Under the pieces are notes generated by a model. The model was not told the origin of the DNA. It saw nothing but the letters and a program-made list of their open reading frames with translations, and made no database searches. From NCBI GenBank assembly GCA_956465555.1, contig OY101117.1:2046001-2110000 (forward strand): DNA of 64,000 bases, given 5' to 3'. This stretch comes from Nitzschia sp. pyKryTriq1. Lineage: Eukaryota > Bacillariophyta > Bacillariophyceae > Bacillariales > Bacillariaceae. This document shows positions 40,391 to 50,235 of the stretch, piece after piece (position 1 is the first letter of the stretch; each line of letters begins with the position of its first letter). Position numbers and translations under genes: made by a program.

Positions 40391-41842
40391 CGCTTATTAA
40401 AATGACTACTCTACCAGATATGTACTGTACAGAGGGAGTGCTTCGTGAGGCGATGTTTATTGCAGTGATCTATTGCAGAATGATAACAACGACAACTTAC
40501 AACACAACCGACGATGGATTCGATTTTTTCTTTTCAACAAAATTCTGCTGACTCGGATTTTGATTTTCCGACTCCATCGACCCTTTTGATTCCATCGACC
40601 AAGAAATAATCATCTTCTCTCTCCCCTCTCTACTCTAGGCTTCTGAAGTTTCTTGCAAGGATGTTCTCCGCAGGTTCTCCGGTGGAAGTTTCCGGAAGTT
40701 TCTATGCCCGATTATTGGAAGATCCCGCAACTTCTGAATGCTGATGGGAGGACAGACGTCTACTCCGGTACTGAGGGAGTCTGTGTGGGGTGTTGGTTGT
40801 CGGTGGCAAATTTCTCTTTACTCCACTCTACTAAAATCGGGTCCCGCGGGTGCAGCCCTCGTCCCGTTCGGCATCTTGCCCACAGCGATGGGCCCCACTT
40901 CGGACCCTTACTATCTAGCGTATTACCCGGACGCAAGCAACTGCCCTTTGGGGGGGCAGTATGCTCAAGCCTACTCGGAATACGAGGTTCCCAGCGCTGG
41001 GAACCCCACCAACACCCCGGCGGAGCTTCGTCAGAAAGTGTTCGATGCCGCCGCTCTGGGGCACGGCATGGCACACGTTCTCCTCGTCGTCATAACTTGC
41101 AAAACCTCTCAATATCGATTAGCGATAGCGAGAAAATTCATAGCCCACCCGCCCAACCCGCTTTGCTTTTTGACCGAGCTCGCTGCAAGCTATGCTTCAA
41201 GCTCGCCCGGTCAGAAAATTGGAAAGGCACGGTTCGAGCATATGCTCCAGTAACTAGACCGCAAATTTTCCAACTATTCCAGTCCTACGAGTCCGGCGGA
41301 AGAAGACTAGCAGAAGCGGTGAGCGGAGCGTGCCGCCCTGCACCGACCGCTCCGCGCCAAAAAAAGAAGGTCGGAGGCAAATTCTGTCGACATACTTGTA
41401 TCGCGACGTGCTTTCCAGTAGACCACAGTAGATATTCTACGGCATTGCTTCATCCGCGAAGCACGCAGGCCTGCCGCCACCCGCGGGCCGGCTGCAGCCA
41501 CAAGCGCGGGAAAGCCTGCTGCTTGGGTGTTTGGTTTTATGTTTGAAACACACAACTGCACAGTACCTGGTACGATCATCAATCAGATAACTTCCCTTGC
41601 AGGTCTTTGTGTTGGAGCAATCTCATCGCAAAGCTATCAAGACCAGACAGAAAGACTCAAGAAACAAGGTAAGTTGTTGTATTTCGAAGAGGGAGCGATA
41701 CATGTCTCATAGCCGCGGAGGATGTTGAAGATGATAGGATATCGGTATGAAGTAAATGCCAAGTCTCGTGACTCACCGATGTTGTCGTTATGGTTCTCCT
41801 TTATAGTTTGCTATTCATTTTAATATCGAGTAAAAAGAAAAA
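40391..41842. other. Long spacer with a GC-rich, coding-like island (about 40660-41560)
   Basis: The 1.45 kb between the small membrane protein and RPA1. The middle is more GC-rich than its surroundings and open in several frames. A plus-strand stretch at about 40840-41093 reads like real protein (LPTAMGPTSDPYYLAYYPDA, then GGQYAQAYSEYEVP and PAELRQKVFDAAALGHGM) with G/C-ending codons. A shorter stretch from ATG 40661 (MFSAGSPVEVSGSFYARLLE) is in another frame. I cannot link them into a gene with confidence nor name a family. An inverted E2F-like site is at 41352-41362. Confidence 0.35.
41669..41806 (+). other. Possible 5'UTR intron of RPA1
   Basis: GTAAGT at 41669 and a pyrimidine-rich TTCTCCTTTATAG ending 41806 would remove 138 bp just before the RPA1 start at 41843. 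Sequence signals only. Confidence 0.35.
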
Positions 41843-43765
41843 ATGAGTTTCAGTGAAGCCTCCTTGACCAAGGATGCCATTTCCACCCTCGTGAATATGC
41901 AATCGGCCAGCGCCGATCGAAGTTTCGAACCCACTATCCAAATCTTGAACCTCAAGAACGTGGGCCCCGGAAAAGCCGGCCAAGAAGGCCAGGATCGCTG
42001 GCGAGTCATTCTGAGCGACGGTGTACACTTTGTTCAGGGTATGCTAGCCACGCAGCTCTCGGCGTTGGTAGAAGATGGTCAACTACAGCAGTTCTCGATG
42101 ATCAAAATTCAAGATTTCATGAACAACAAAATCCAGGACCGCAACATTATCATCATCTTGCGTATTGATATTCTGGGAACGACGGACCGCAAGCTAGGAA
42201 ACCCCGTGGATCTTCAAAAGGCAGGCAATGCTGGTCCCAACCCTGCTTCTGCCAGTGCGGCGGCTCCCATGTACAACCGGACCAACACGGCTCATACTCC
42301 CGCCGCCATTGGCAGCCCCGTCAAGTCCAACCCGTACGCGTCTCCTCGCAATCCGTACAGCCCGGAGAAGAACCGAAGCAGCGGTGGTCGCGCCCCCATT
42401 GTGGCCCAGGGCAATAGCCCCGGAGGAACTCCCATTACTTTGATTTCCCAGCTCAACATGTACCAGAATCGTTGGACCATCAAGGCCCGTGTTGTCACAA
42501 AAAGCGACATTCGCACCTGGTCCAACGCCAAGGGAGAAGGGTCTCTCTTCAGTGTCGAATTGCTGGACAGCAGTGGCATGGACATTAAGGCGACCATGTT
42601 CAAAGAGTATGTCGACAAGTACTACAACTTTTTGCAAGTTGGTAGTGTCTATACTATTTCGGGGGGCAAAATCAAGGTTGCCAACATCAAATGGAACACC
42701 TGCAAGTCGCAGTACGAAATGACTTTGGATGCTGGCGCCGAGATCAAACTCGCCGATGATGAAGGCGAAATCAAATCCCAGTCGTTTGATTTCACCAAGA
42801 TTGGTGATTTGGAACAAGTCGAGACAGGCAAGGTTGTCGATGTCATTGCTATCGTCCAAGAGATTTCTGATGTTCAGTCCATCATGAGCAAGAAGAACGG
42901 AAAAGAGATGCACAAGGTCGATTTGACTTTGATTGATGATACTGGTGTCCAAGTGCGCCTGACCTTGTGGGACACCCAAGCCATGAATGCCCAGCGTGAT
43001 ATTGGGGTACACAAACCTGTAGCCTTTCGACGCGTCAAGGTCGGCGACTATGGTGGTGTGTCGTTGAGTGGTGCGCAGGGAACCTTTGTGGAACCCAAGA
43101 TTCCCGAAACCGAAGCCCTTCAAGAATGGTGGAGCACTCAAGGCAGCCGCGGGCCACCTGTCAAGTCCCTATCCTCGCAAGGTGGTTCTGGGGGCAAGAT
43201 GGACGTCTTTGCCGATCGCAAGACAATCGGGGACATCAAGGGACAAAATATGGGATACCAAAACGAAAAGGGCGATTACCTTTGTTTCAAGGGGATGTTT
43301 ACCTTTTTCAAGAAGGACAAGGAAGGCGGAGCCTGGTACACGGCTTGTCCCAACAAGGACGAACCCTGTCGCAACCGCTGCAAGGTTACTCAGACCACTG
43401 ATGGCAACTGGCAGTGCGACCGTTGTCAAGGTGTCTACCCTACCTGTACTCGCAAATGGATCTTTTCTGGAACTGTGGCGGACGACACTGCTTCGACTTG
43501 GGTATCTCTCTTTGACGAACAAGCTTTGACGCTCTTTAATGGCGCCAAGGCCGATGACGTCTTTGAAGAGTTCGAGAACCAAGATTCCTATGATGGATTC
43601 TTTGCCAAGGCCTGCTATTCCGAGTGGAACTTCAAGTGCCGAGTCAAGAATGAAATGGTCAATGACGAGCCTCGTATCAAGACGTCCATCGTGCGCATGG
43701 ACCCCGTCGACTATGCGGCAGAAAGCAGGGATATTATCGCCCAGCTGGAAAAGTGGCAAATGTAA
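41843..43765 (+). CDS. RPA1: Replication protein A large subunit (RPA70)
   Basis: Single-stranded-DNA-binding subunit of RPA, needed for replication, repair and recombination in the nucleus. The 640-residue single exon is the standard length. Order: N-terminal OB fold (1-110, WRVILSDGVHFVQGMLATQL); a Pro/Ser/Asn linker (115-190); DBD-A (about 200-310, RWTIKARVVTKSDIRTWSN and GSLFSVELLD); DBD-B (about 325-440, DVIAIVQEISDVQSI and VRLTLWD); and DBD-C (about 470-635) with the zinc ribbon formed by Cys residues near 501-530 (ACPNKDEPCRNRC ... CDRC). The end, KTSIVRMDPVDYAAESR, is the usual RPA70 terminus. The plus-strand neighbour at 44502 also has an E2F-like site. Confidence 0.95.
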   Translation: MSFSEASLTKDAISTLVNMQSASADRSFEPTIQILNLKNVGPGKAGQEGQDRWRVILSDGVHFVQGMLATQLSALVEDGQLQQFSMIKIQDFMNNKIQDRNIIIILRIDILGTTDRKLGNPVDLQKAGNAGPNPASASAAAPMYNRTNTAHTPAAIGSPVKSNPYASPRNPYSPEKNRSSGGRAPIVAQGNSPGGTPITLISQLNMYQNRWTIKARVVTKSDIRTWSNAKGEGSLFSVELLDSSGMDIKATMFKEYVDKYYNFLQVGSVYTISGGKIKVANIKWNTCKSQYEMTLDAGAEIKLADDEGEIKSQSFDFTKIGDLEQVETGKVVDVIAIVQEISDVQSIMSKKNGKEMHKVDLTLIDDTGVQVRLTLWDTQAMNAQRDIGVHKPVAFRRVKVGDYGGVSLSGAQGTFVEPKIPETEALQEWWSTQGSRGPPVKSLSSQGGSGGKMDVFADRKTIGDIKGQNMGYQNEKGDYLCFKGMFTFFKKDKEGGAWYTACPNKDEPCRNRCKVTQTTDGNWQCDRCQGVYPTCTRKWIFSGTVADDTASTWVSLFDEQALTLFNGAKADDVFEEFENQDSYDGFFAKACYSEWNFKCRVKNEMVNDEPRIKTSIVRMDPVDYAAESRDIIAQLEKWQM

Positions 43766-44501
43766 GCAAGGATTGATTGATTGATTCTCTCTTGGGGGTA
43801 ATGAATGGTAGCCGCAGCTGCTGCCACAGAGTACGTAGATTTCGTGGATTTTTCAATTAATGGAGACTACTACGTAGACCTTCTATAACAAAGCATACAT
43901 ACACAGAAGAATACCCCACAAACAAGTCGTGGTCTAGTGGTATGCACAAAGTCAAACAACATATGGTACTCACACAAAGTCAAACAATATATTATTCAAT
44001 CATTAGATGATAGTCTATTGCAGTAGTATCAACAATCTAGGATGTAGTTAGTCTATTATTATAATTACTACAGGCGTACGAACTTTCTGCACAGTCACTA
44101 CTCGTACCATCAGTAGCGAAGTCATTATTCGAACCGCGCTCCATAGACGACTCCTCCATAACTCCCATGACTCCATACCTCGGCAATCTTATTCGGTTTA
44201 GTCCACCACTGTTATTTAGTCCAACGAGTCGTAGCAATTGATAATGTCGAAAAAAACATTTTGGCGCGGAGTTTTTCTCGCGATGTCGACGCGTCTTTCG
44301 ACGTTCACGTGCTTCACGTAACGATAGCAGGCGATCGTAGGCGATGCGGCTGTGTAGACGTTGAGATCATGGTGGATGTGACCGATGGGTTGTTGTTGTT
44401 GTTGTCATTCATTCCTCCCTTCGTATGTTTCTTCATTGCACCCCCAACAGTAGTTTCAATTCACCTGCTGTCCCATCTTTCCATAAATCAAGATCGCTTT
44501 C
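43766..44501. promoter_or_regulatory. Spacer upstream of the acidic repeat protein
   Basis: 736 bp. An A/T-rich 3' part of the RPA1 flank contains a doubled CACAAAGTCAAACAA unit (43948 and 43975). The right part carries the E2F-like site at 44259 and a GTTGTT repeat. No gene. Confidence 0.45.
44259..44269 (+). promoter_or_regulatory. E2F-like site (TTTTGGCGCGG)
   Basis: Match to the TTTSSCGC E2F consensus, 233 bp upstream of the ATG of the acidic repeat protein. The same TTTTGGCGCGGAG string occurs inverted at 41350-41362 upstream of RPA1. Confidence 0.5.
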
Positions 44502-47500
44502 ATGACATCAACATCTCCTTCTGCTCGAACAAGACGCCACATTTCAATCCCGGCAACACGAACTCGTCCGACTGGCTCATCCTCGGCGATTCTTCGGAGC
44601 AGCGGCGATGAAAACGATAATGATGATACTTATTCATCTGGTGACGATGATGATTTCATCTTGGCCCAGTCGTCCAAGAAGGCTCCCCCAACCAGTACCA
44701 CTCCACGCATTCCAAAAGTGCTGCACGACAGCGACGACGACTTGAGCAGCAGTGACGAGGACGATGAGTTTTTGAAACGAATCGCTCGCTCCTCTCCGAC
44801 CTTTTCACGGAAGAAGAAGCATGCTCAGAAGCCTCCTCCGCCTCCTCGCGTCTCTCTAGGAGACTCGCACCAAAAGAAGACTGCAGTCAAATCGAGAAGG
44901 GGAAACTTGAGTGACAGTGATGATGATGACGATTTACTCCAGGACAGTATTTGCGGTGATAATGATGACGCCTCTTCGTCGTCGGTAGAGACGGCAGAGC
45001 TTGTGAGACGACTGAATAAAAAGAGAATGGGCTCACCATGCCCCACAAAAATGGATTCAGGTAATTGTGTGAATGAACATGGAGCTGGATACGATGAGGA
45101 GTTGTTACATCCATCCACCAATCGTGCATTAAAAGGAGGCGAAGAAGAAGAAGAAGAAGAAGAAGTCGACTCTCTGGTAGAACCAAAGAACGATGATTCA
45201 GATGAAGAGAAATCGGTAGACACTACCGAGTTGACACGTCGTCTAAAGGCCAAATTTGGTCCTCCAAATGGGTCTTCTCCTTCTCAAGAGTCATCATCGG
45301 TACCCAACGAAATTGCAGCAACGAACCAGTCTCCTGCTTTGTCTACTAGTCCTGCCAGCAGACAAAGATTCGCTGGTCCTCGTGATGATGGTGTAGCTTC
45401 TTGGATGAAAGACGATGACCAGAAAGAAGATTTTTTGTTCGAGCCAGCCGAGGAAGAATCGTCATCGTCCGAGGGAGAAGATTCCACGGATACCACCGAA
45501 TTGACGCGGCGTCTCAAAAAGAATCTTTGTCCTCCTGCTCCTACTACCAACCCTTTCCATGATCGAGAATCATCGGTACAATCTCCTTCGAGCTTGCGTC
45601 GAAGCTTTCACGAAGACGCGAGTGATAATGATGTAACGCCTCCTCCACAAAGGCGACAGGAAGATGTCACCACGGATCGGACTACTGATAACTTATACGA
45701 GGACCTGGACGTCGATGATGATGACGACGACGATGATCAATCTGCCGATACGGCCGAGCTTACGCGTCGTCTTCGTGCCAAATTGTGTCCCTCCGAACCT
45801 TCTGCGAGTACGGACATTGCTCCTGTCGTTCCCACGGAAATTGGTGCCGATACGAATCCAAACGAGGATCTATCTCGTGGACGGCAACTACAAGAAGAAA
45901 GTGTCCAATTTCGGCTTCCATCACAGTCGGATTCCTCGTCGGACGACGACTCAGAGGGGGACGAGGAGGAAGGCGACGATCAAAGTCAGAACGAGCAGCA
46001 GTCTTGCCCTCCAGCAGAGAAGCAGCTCGCCCAAGGGATGGTATTGACAACACAGAGAGCCTCTATGGAAACGGACCCTCGGCCAAAAACAACTGTGTCT
46101 AAACCTCCGCAGCGACCTCAAGGTCCACCCAGCCCTGGTCAACTCAAACCGCCGCCACCCCAACGAGCGGATGTTCCAGCGGCCGCTGCGCCGTCGACCA
46201 CGCACAGCAATATCAATCCGTACCTTCAAAAGAGTCGTCATAGTTTGCCACCGTCACACTCAACCAATCCCTACACGAAGAACGTTCCTAGGAAATTGCC
46301 AGCGAGACCACAGGGGCATGAAACGAACAACCAGAGGAATGAGCGGGATTCAGCACACCAGCATGTATTGTCGCCACAAAAGAATCATCATCATGACCAC
46401 TGGTCTGAGCCAAACCGGCAGCTGCACCACAATCACCACGGACAGGAATCATCATTATCTGAAAATGTTGCCCGAAGACTGGACCAATTCTACCCAGAAG
46501 AATCATCATCGCCCCCCGACATGTACCAAGCAGCGTTTGGTTCGTCGCCGCTGCCCCCTCGAGATGCTTTAGCAACTCATGATCATGCCAGGCCTCCACG
46601 TCGACCAGCACCCGGCCCGACGTACGAGGATGCATTTGGTTCGTCGCCTCCACGCTATCAAGAGGATTCCTTTGTCAACCATGCTCATAATTCGTGGAGA
46701 TTGGCACACTCATCCACGGCCGTCCTGGATAGGAATCATCATCAGCCAGCTCGGATCTCCGAGAATCATCGTGAAGCAAGGACGGAGGAAGACCTGTACA
46801 GTGAGGCTTTTGGTGGCCCTGATGGACGCCACGAGGCTTCAAATACGAATACCAATGACGACGACTGCGTCGTTTTGGTGGATAGCGATTCCGATGACTA
46901 TGGTGGCAGCCCTCAAACGCATCAAACGAGGGCACAACAAGCACCGACGGTGCACACTGGTTTACGAACTGCCCAAAGAAGCCCGCGATTCAACATTGTA
47001 TCCCGTGCATTCCCGAAACGGCAACACTCTGCTGCTTTTGTGAGGGATCAACCTGCTAGCGACATTGAAGACTATTCCGACGAAGACGACTACGACCAAA
47101 CATACCGACCAACTGAAAAAGTAGCCAGGCGTGTCACAGACGACCACGCTGTCCGTTTACGCCAACAACGACCAAGGAGGTCGACAACCATTGGGAATAC
47201 GACAGCAACTGCCATTCTGGTAGACGACTCCTTTAATGCAGCTGCTACTACGATGGGGGAAAGTGCCAACCCAAAAGGTGCCAGTGGTTTGCTACGACCT
47301 TGGAAAAGAAGTCAAAAGCCCCGGCTTCGAGATGCCGTTGCTAGTAACCCATTCAATGTTGCGTCTGCGGCACCTAGACAGAGGATGCAGCAGCAACAAA
47401 GACCAGCTATCCCTTCTGGACCAAGCCGATTCGGCTCTACTTCCTTGGCCGAACAACGCCACCGGATTCAGACTCAACGCAATGACATCCATGGTGGATC

Positions 47501-47933
47501 GGGAGTGGGGGCAGGAGGCTTTGCCTACGCTGACAACAGGAAACAGAACGAAGAGAGTGATGATGATTCTATTGAAGAAGAGCAAACGGCTCCGGCTCCA
47601 CGACGACGGGCAACTCGGAAACCTGCGGCCAGAAAGACTGCCACAAAAGGTAGAAAGAGAGGAAGAAGCGGGGGTGCAAAGAAGACTACCAGCAAAAAGA
47701 AGAAAAGTGGAGGAAAGAGAGGAGGAGGTTGGTCTGGAGGTGGTCGAGGCCGAGGGCGCAGAGGGGGTTCAGGAGGTCGAGGTTCCTGGGGTGGCCAAAA
47801 CCGAAACGCAGACGGCGGTGGCGGAGGAGGTGTATGGGGCGATGGAAACGAAGGGGGCTGGCAAGTGTCCGAAAACTTCACAAGAGAAGACCCAGCTATG
47901 CAACATGTCGGCGGTGCCGAGATTGTATTTTGA
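44502..47933 (+). CDS. Long acidic, disordered protein with repeated ELTRRL motifs and an RGG-like tail
   Basis: A 1,143-residue single-exon protein of low complexity. Acidic Ser/Asp/Glu runs alternate with four copies of a short motif: VETAELVRRLNKK, DTTELTRRLKAKFGPP, DTTELTRRLKKNLCPP and DTAELTRRLRAKLCPS (about residues 163-430). Further on there are three copies of an AFGSSP-type motif (YQAAFGSSP, YEDAFGSSP, YSEAFGG) around 670-780, and a DCVVLVDSDSDDY stretch resembling a SUMO-interacting motif. The C-terminus is a Lys/Arg/Gly block (RGRGRRGGSGGRG, a nucleic-acid-binding type) ending in DPAMQHVGGAEIVF, which looks like a conserved tail. No enzyme domain. A nuclear scaffold or adaptor acting on DNA or chromatin is inference, supported by the E2F-like site upstream. 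Confidence 0.65.
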   Translation: MTSTSPSARTRRHISIPATRTRPTGSSSAILRSSGDENDNDDTYSSGDDDDFILAQSSKKAPPTSTTPRIPKVLHDSDDDLSSSDEDDEFLKRIARSSPTFSRKKKHAQKPPPPPRVSLGDSHQKKTAVKSRRGNLSDSDDDDDLLQDSICGDNDDASSSSVETAELVRRLNKKRMGSPCPTKMDSGNCVNEHGAGYDEELLHPSTNRALKGGEEEEEEEEVDSLVEPKNDDSDEEKSVDTTELTRRLKAKFGPPNGSSPSQESSSVPNEIAATNQSPALSTSPASRQRFAGPRDDGVASWMKDDDQKEDFLFEPAEEESSSSEGEDSTDTTELTRRLKKNLCPPAPTTNPFHDRESSVQSPSSLRRSFHEDASDNDVTPPPQRRQEDVTTDRTTDNLYEDLDVDDDDDDDDQSADTAELTRRLRAKLCPSEPSASTDIAPVVPTEIGADTNPNEDLSRGRQLQEESVQFRLPSQSDSSSDDDSEGDEEEGDDQSQNEQQSCPPAEKQLAQGMVLTTQRASMETDPRPKTTVSKPPQRPQGPPSPGQLKPPPPQRADVPAAAAPSTTHSNINPYLQKSRHSLPPSHSTNPYTKNVPRKLPARPQGHETNNQRNERDSAHQHVLSPQKNHHHDHWSEPNRQLHHNHHGQESSLSENVARRLDQFYPEESSSPPDMYQAAFGSSPLPPRDALATHDHARPPRRPAPGPTYEDAFGSSPPRYQEDSFVNHAHNSWRLAHSSTAVLDRNHHQPARISENHREARTEEDLYSEAFGGPDGRHEASNTNTNDDDCVVLVDSDSDDYGGSPQTHQTRAQQAPTVHTGLRTAQRSPRFNIVSRAFPKRQHSAAFVRDQPASDIEDYSDEDDYDQTYRPTEKVARRVTDDHAVRLRQQRPRRSTTIGNTTATAILVDDSFNAAATTMGESANPKGASGLLRPWKRSQKPRLRDAVASNPFNVASAAPRQRMQQQQRPAIPSGPSRFGSTSLAEQRHRIQTQRNDIHGGSGVGAGGFAYADNRKQNEESDDDSIEEEQTAPAPRRRATRKPAARKTATKGRKRGRSGGAKKTTSKKKKSGGKRGGGWSGGGRGRGRRGGSGGRGSWGGQNRNADGGGGGGVWGDGNEGGWQVSENFTREDPAMQHVGGAEIVF

Positions 47934-48171
47934 ACCAATCGTTACACGGCTTTTCTCTTTATATTGCGTCAAGACAAACACTGTTCAATTCGAAAGCATA
48001 CATGTATATTCTTTACAAGAGAGCTGGAATCGAATCATATCACTACGAATGCATGCTTCGGGGCACATCAATAGTTACTCCGATACCGTATAAGTTGTGT
48101 GCTACTCCTAAATAAAGTCGATAGTTCTGTGCTTTCTGTGGTCACATTCCGCCATTTCACCGTCTCTTCGA

Positions 48172-49483
48172 TTACACAAATGGTATTTGTTGGTATTGTT
48201 GCTGCTGGTGGAAGGGAACACCCAATGTATGTGATAGTCGCTTCGAAGGATGCCCATTATAGTTTCCTTGCCGAATCCACACCTGTGACACGTATTTCGT
48301 GAAGGGTTCCATGGCTGGTAATGCGGCGTGCAGTGCATTGCGATCTAGCAATCCATCCACAGTAGCTGGGAAAAAGACCAACGCCATACCTCGTCGGGGT
48401 TGCACCTTCAAATTCAAAGCTGGAAAGAAAGTGGATCCGCCTTGGGGAACATCATTCAAATACACCAGAACGGTTACCACGCGCTGGCCCCCATTGGCCG
48501 CAAAGCGTCGACCATCTTCATTGCTCAAATCAAAGGCATCGAAATGCTATATGAGGGGGAGAAAGAATTGGAATGTTAATTCAAAAAAAGAGACCAACCG
48601 AAAGGAAGCGTGTCAACTGCCCAAGGAACCAGTCGCCATCCATCCTGAAGTAACTTTTTAGTATACATCGACTCACCTGTAGGTACTGTTGCGTGTGCAA
48701 ATATCTTCCCACTTGCGGCAATTCACAATGCTCGACTGGCTTTCCAGTCAACAACGAGACTTTTCTCAAATAGTCCGGTAAATCTTCCCGTGCCAGATAA
48801 CACGTCGAACTGGTACGGCTTGCCGAGACCTCACCGGCGCCCTTTCCCACCACGGGAGCGGGGCTCCAAGAATCGTTGGCGGCAGCCACTAGAAAATCGC
48901 ATTCAAAGGGCGTCAAAAAATTTTCCACTGCGTAAACGGGTGGCGTGGCATGGAGCATATGAAGACCTGGATAATTGAGATTGATTCCGTTATACACGGG
49001 AGGTACCGTTGGACGGTCTTGAACTGTATAAATAGGGGCCGGAGGAGCCGGTGGAGGCATAATGGAGGGCGATGGTGCCATAATTCCGGGGTGGACGAGG
49101 GGCTGCTGATACCCCGGCGTTCCGTGGAGAGATGCGGCGAGTACGGTAGCCTGAAAGTGCTCAGGAATCAGATTATGTGTTAAACCTGCAGCTGCAGCCT
49201 GTTGTTGAAGGGCCGCGAGAACTGCCGGTTGAAGCCCCATGCCGGCATTTTGTTGGGCAACAGCGAGCAAAAGTTGCTGCTGCTGATGATGATGATGATG
49301 ATGCATTAGGGCATTTTGAAGAGGCAGCGGACCGTGCGCCACTTGTTGGTACTTCTGGAAATCATGACCGTTTGCCAAAATTGGAGTTTGTTGTTGCTGT
49401 TGAACGTTACTATTTACACGATTTTCCTGGGCCTCTTTTGTTTCATGCTCTTCCGCCATTATTCTTATTTCAAATGGAGCCAT
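48172..49483 (-). CDS. Prolyl 4-hydroxylase-like 2OG-Fe(II) dioxygenase
   Basis: Two exons (49483-48677, 48546-48172; intron 130 bp, GTGAGT...CATATAG) give 393 residues. The N-terminal 170 residues are Gln/His/Ala/Pro-rich, with runs of Gln and His, and look disordered. The catalytic domain starts near VENFLTPFECDFLVAAA. It has SASRTSSTCYL, the first iron ligands in HFDAFDLS (HxD) at the very start of exon 2, YLNDVPQGGSTFFPAL, and the last His with the 2OG-binding Lys in ALHAALPAMEPFTKYVSQVW. This is the full P4H set. There is no signal peptide, so a cytosolic or nuclear role (as for HIF-type or translation-factor hydroxylases) is more likely than collagen hydroxylation. An in-frame ATG at 49459 is an alternative start. 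Confidence 0.85.
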
Positions 49484-50235
49484 TTTCGTCTACTCGTGTT
49501 GCCTTCCTCTTCTTCGATTGATTTTCTTCTCAAAATCATTCACAACGACTAGATATTTACTGTCAGTGTTCTTTGGGATGCCGATGGTCGGTGGCGATGG
49601 AACGAAACGGTAGGTATGAGAAGAGTAGTGTAGTACTCGTAGTGTGATGATGATGGATGACTGTGTTGTGACGGGCGGGCTTGCCTGCAGTTTCGGGTTT
49701 CGGTTGGATCGAAGTTCGAAGAGACCTCGATTTATTTTGCCACTCACCGGCGACCATCGGTTGTGGCATTTTTTCATTGGCTGTCATTTTTCTAGGAGCA
49801 CACGTGCAATGTGTACTTATCATGATTGGTCCGTAATCGCACGTACGTAGAAATCCTACCGAGGGTGGCATCGATCCAAACCCGACCGTTCTCAATGTGA
49901 AATGTCCAATCCACGTCAATTATGGTACTGTAGGTTACGTCGTCGAGCACAAAAAACTTTGGAGGCATTTTTGACCGAGATGACTACTAACTTCAAGAAG
50001 CCAACAGCGGCGCCTATCATAACATTTCATTTTACACATCAATCATCAATCATCACGAAATAACAAGCATTGTTGGCACTGCACCAAATCTGTGCTTTGA
50101 TGTGGAGCACGTTTCACTGTTCCCTGCAACAAATCCCATTTGATCTCCAAGAACAAACTCTTGTTCGTTAACAGGGTCGTAGCTTTCAGCCCTTGGAGAT
50201 ATCGGTATTAGCTATTCTAAATCGCGGAAGCGGCG
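49484..50235. promoter_or_regulatory. Divergent spacer (hydroxylase / kinase)
   Basis: 752 bp. A minus-strand open frame (49563-49919) is His/Ser-rich and not protein-like. TACGTACG-type elements lie near 49840. No gene called. Confidence 0.4.

Noticed and set aside
40760-41074. Minus-strand open frame in the GC-rich island
   Set aside because: It is Pro/Arg-rich shadow sequence of the more protein-like plus strand.
43920-43990. tRNA-like start (GTGGTCTAGTGGTAT)
   Set aside because: No B box or cloverleaf follows; instead a short repeated CACAAAGTCAAAC unit is present.
49563-49919. 118-codon minus-strand open frame between the hydroxylase and kinase genes
   Set aside because: No homology-like pattern; His/Thr/Ser stretches come from simple repeats.
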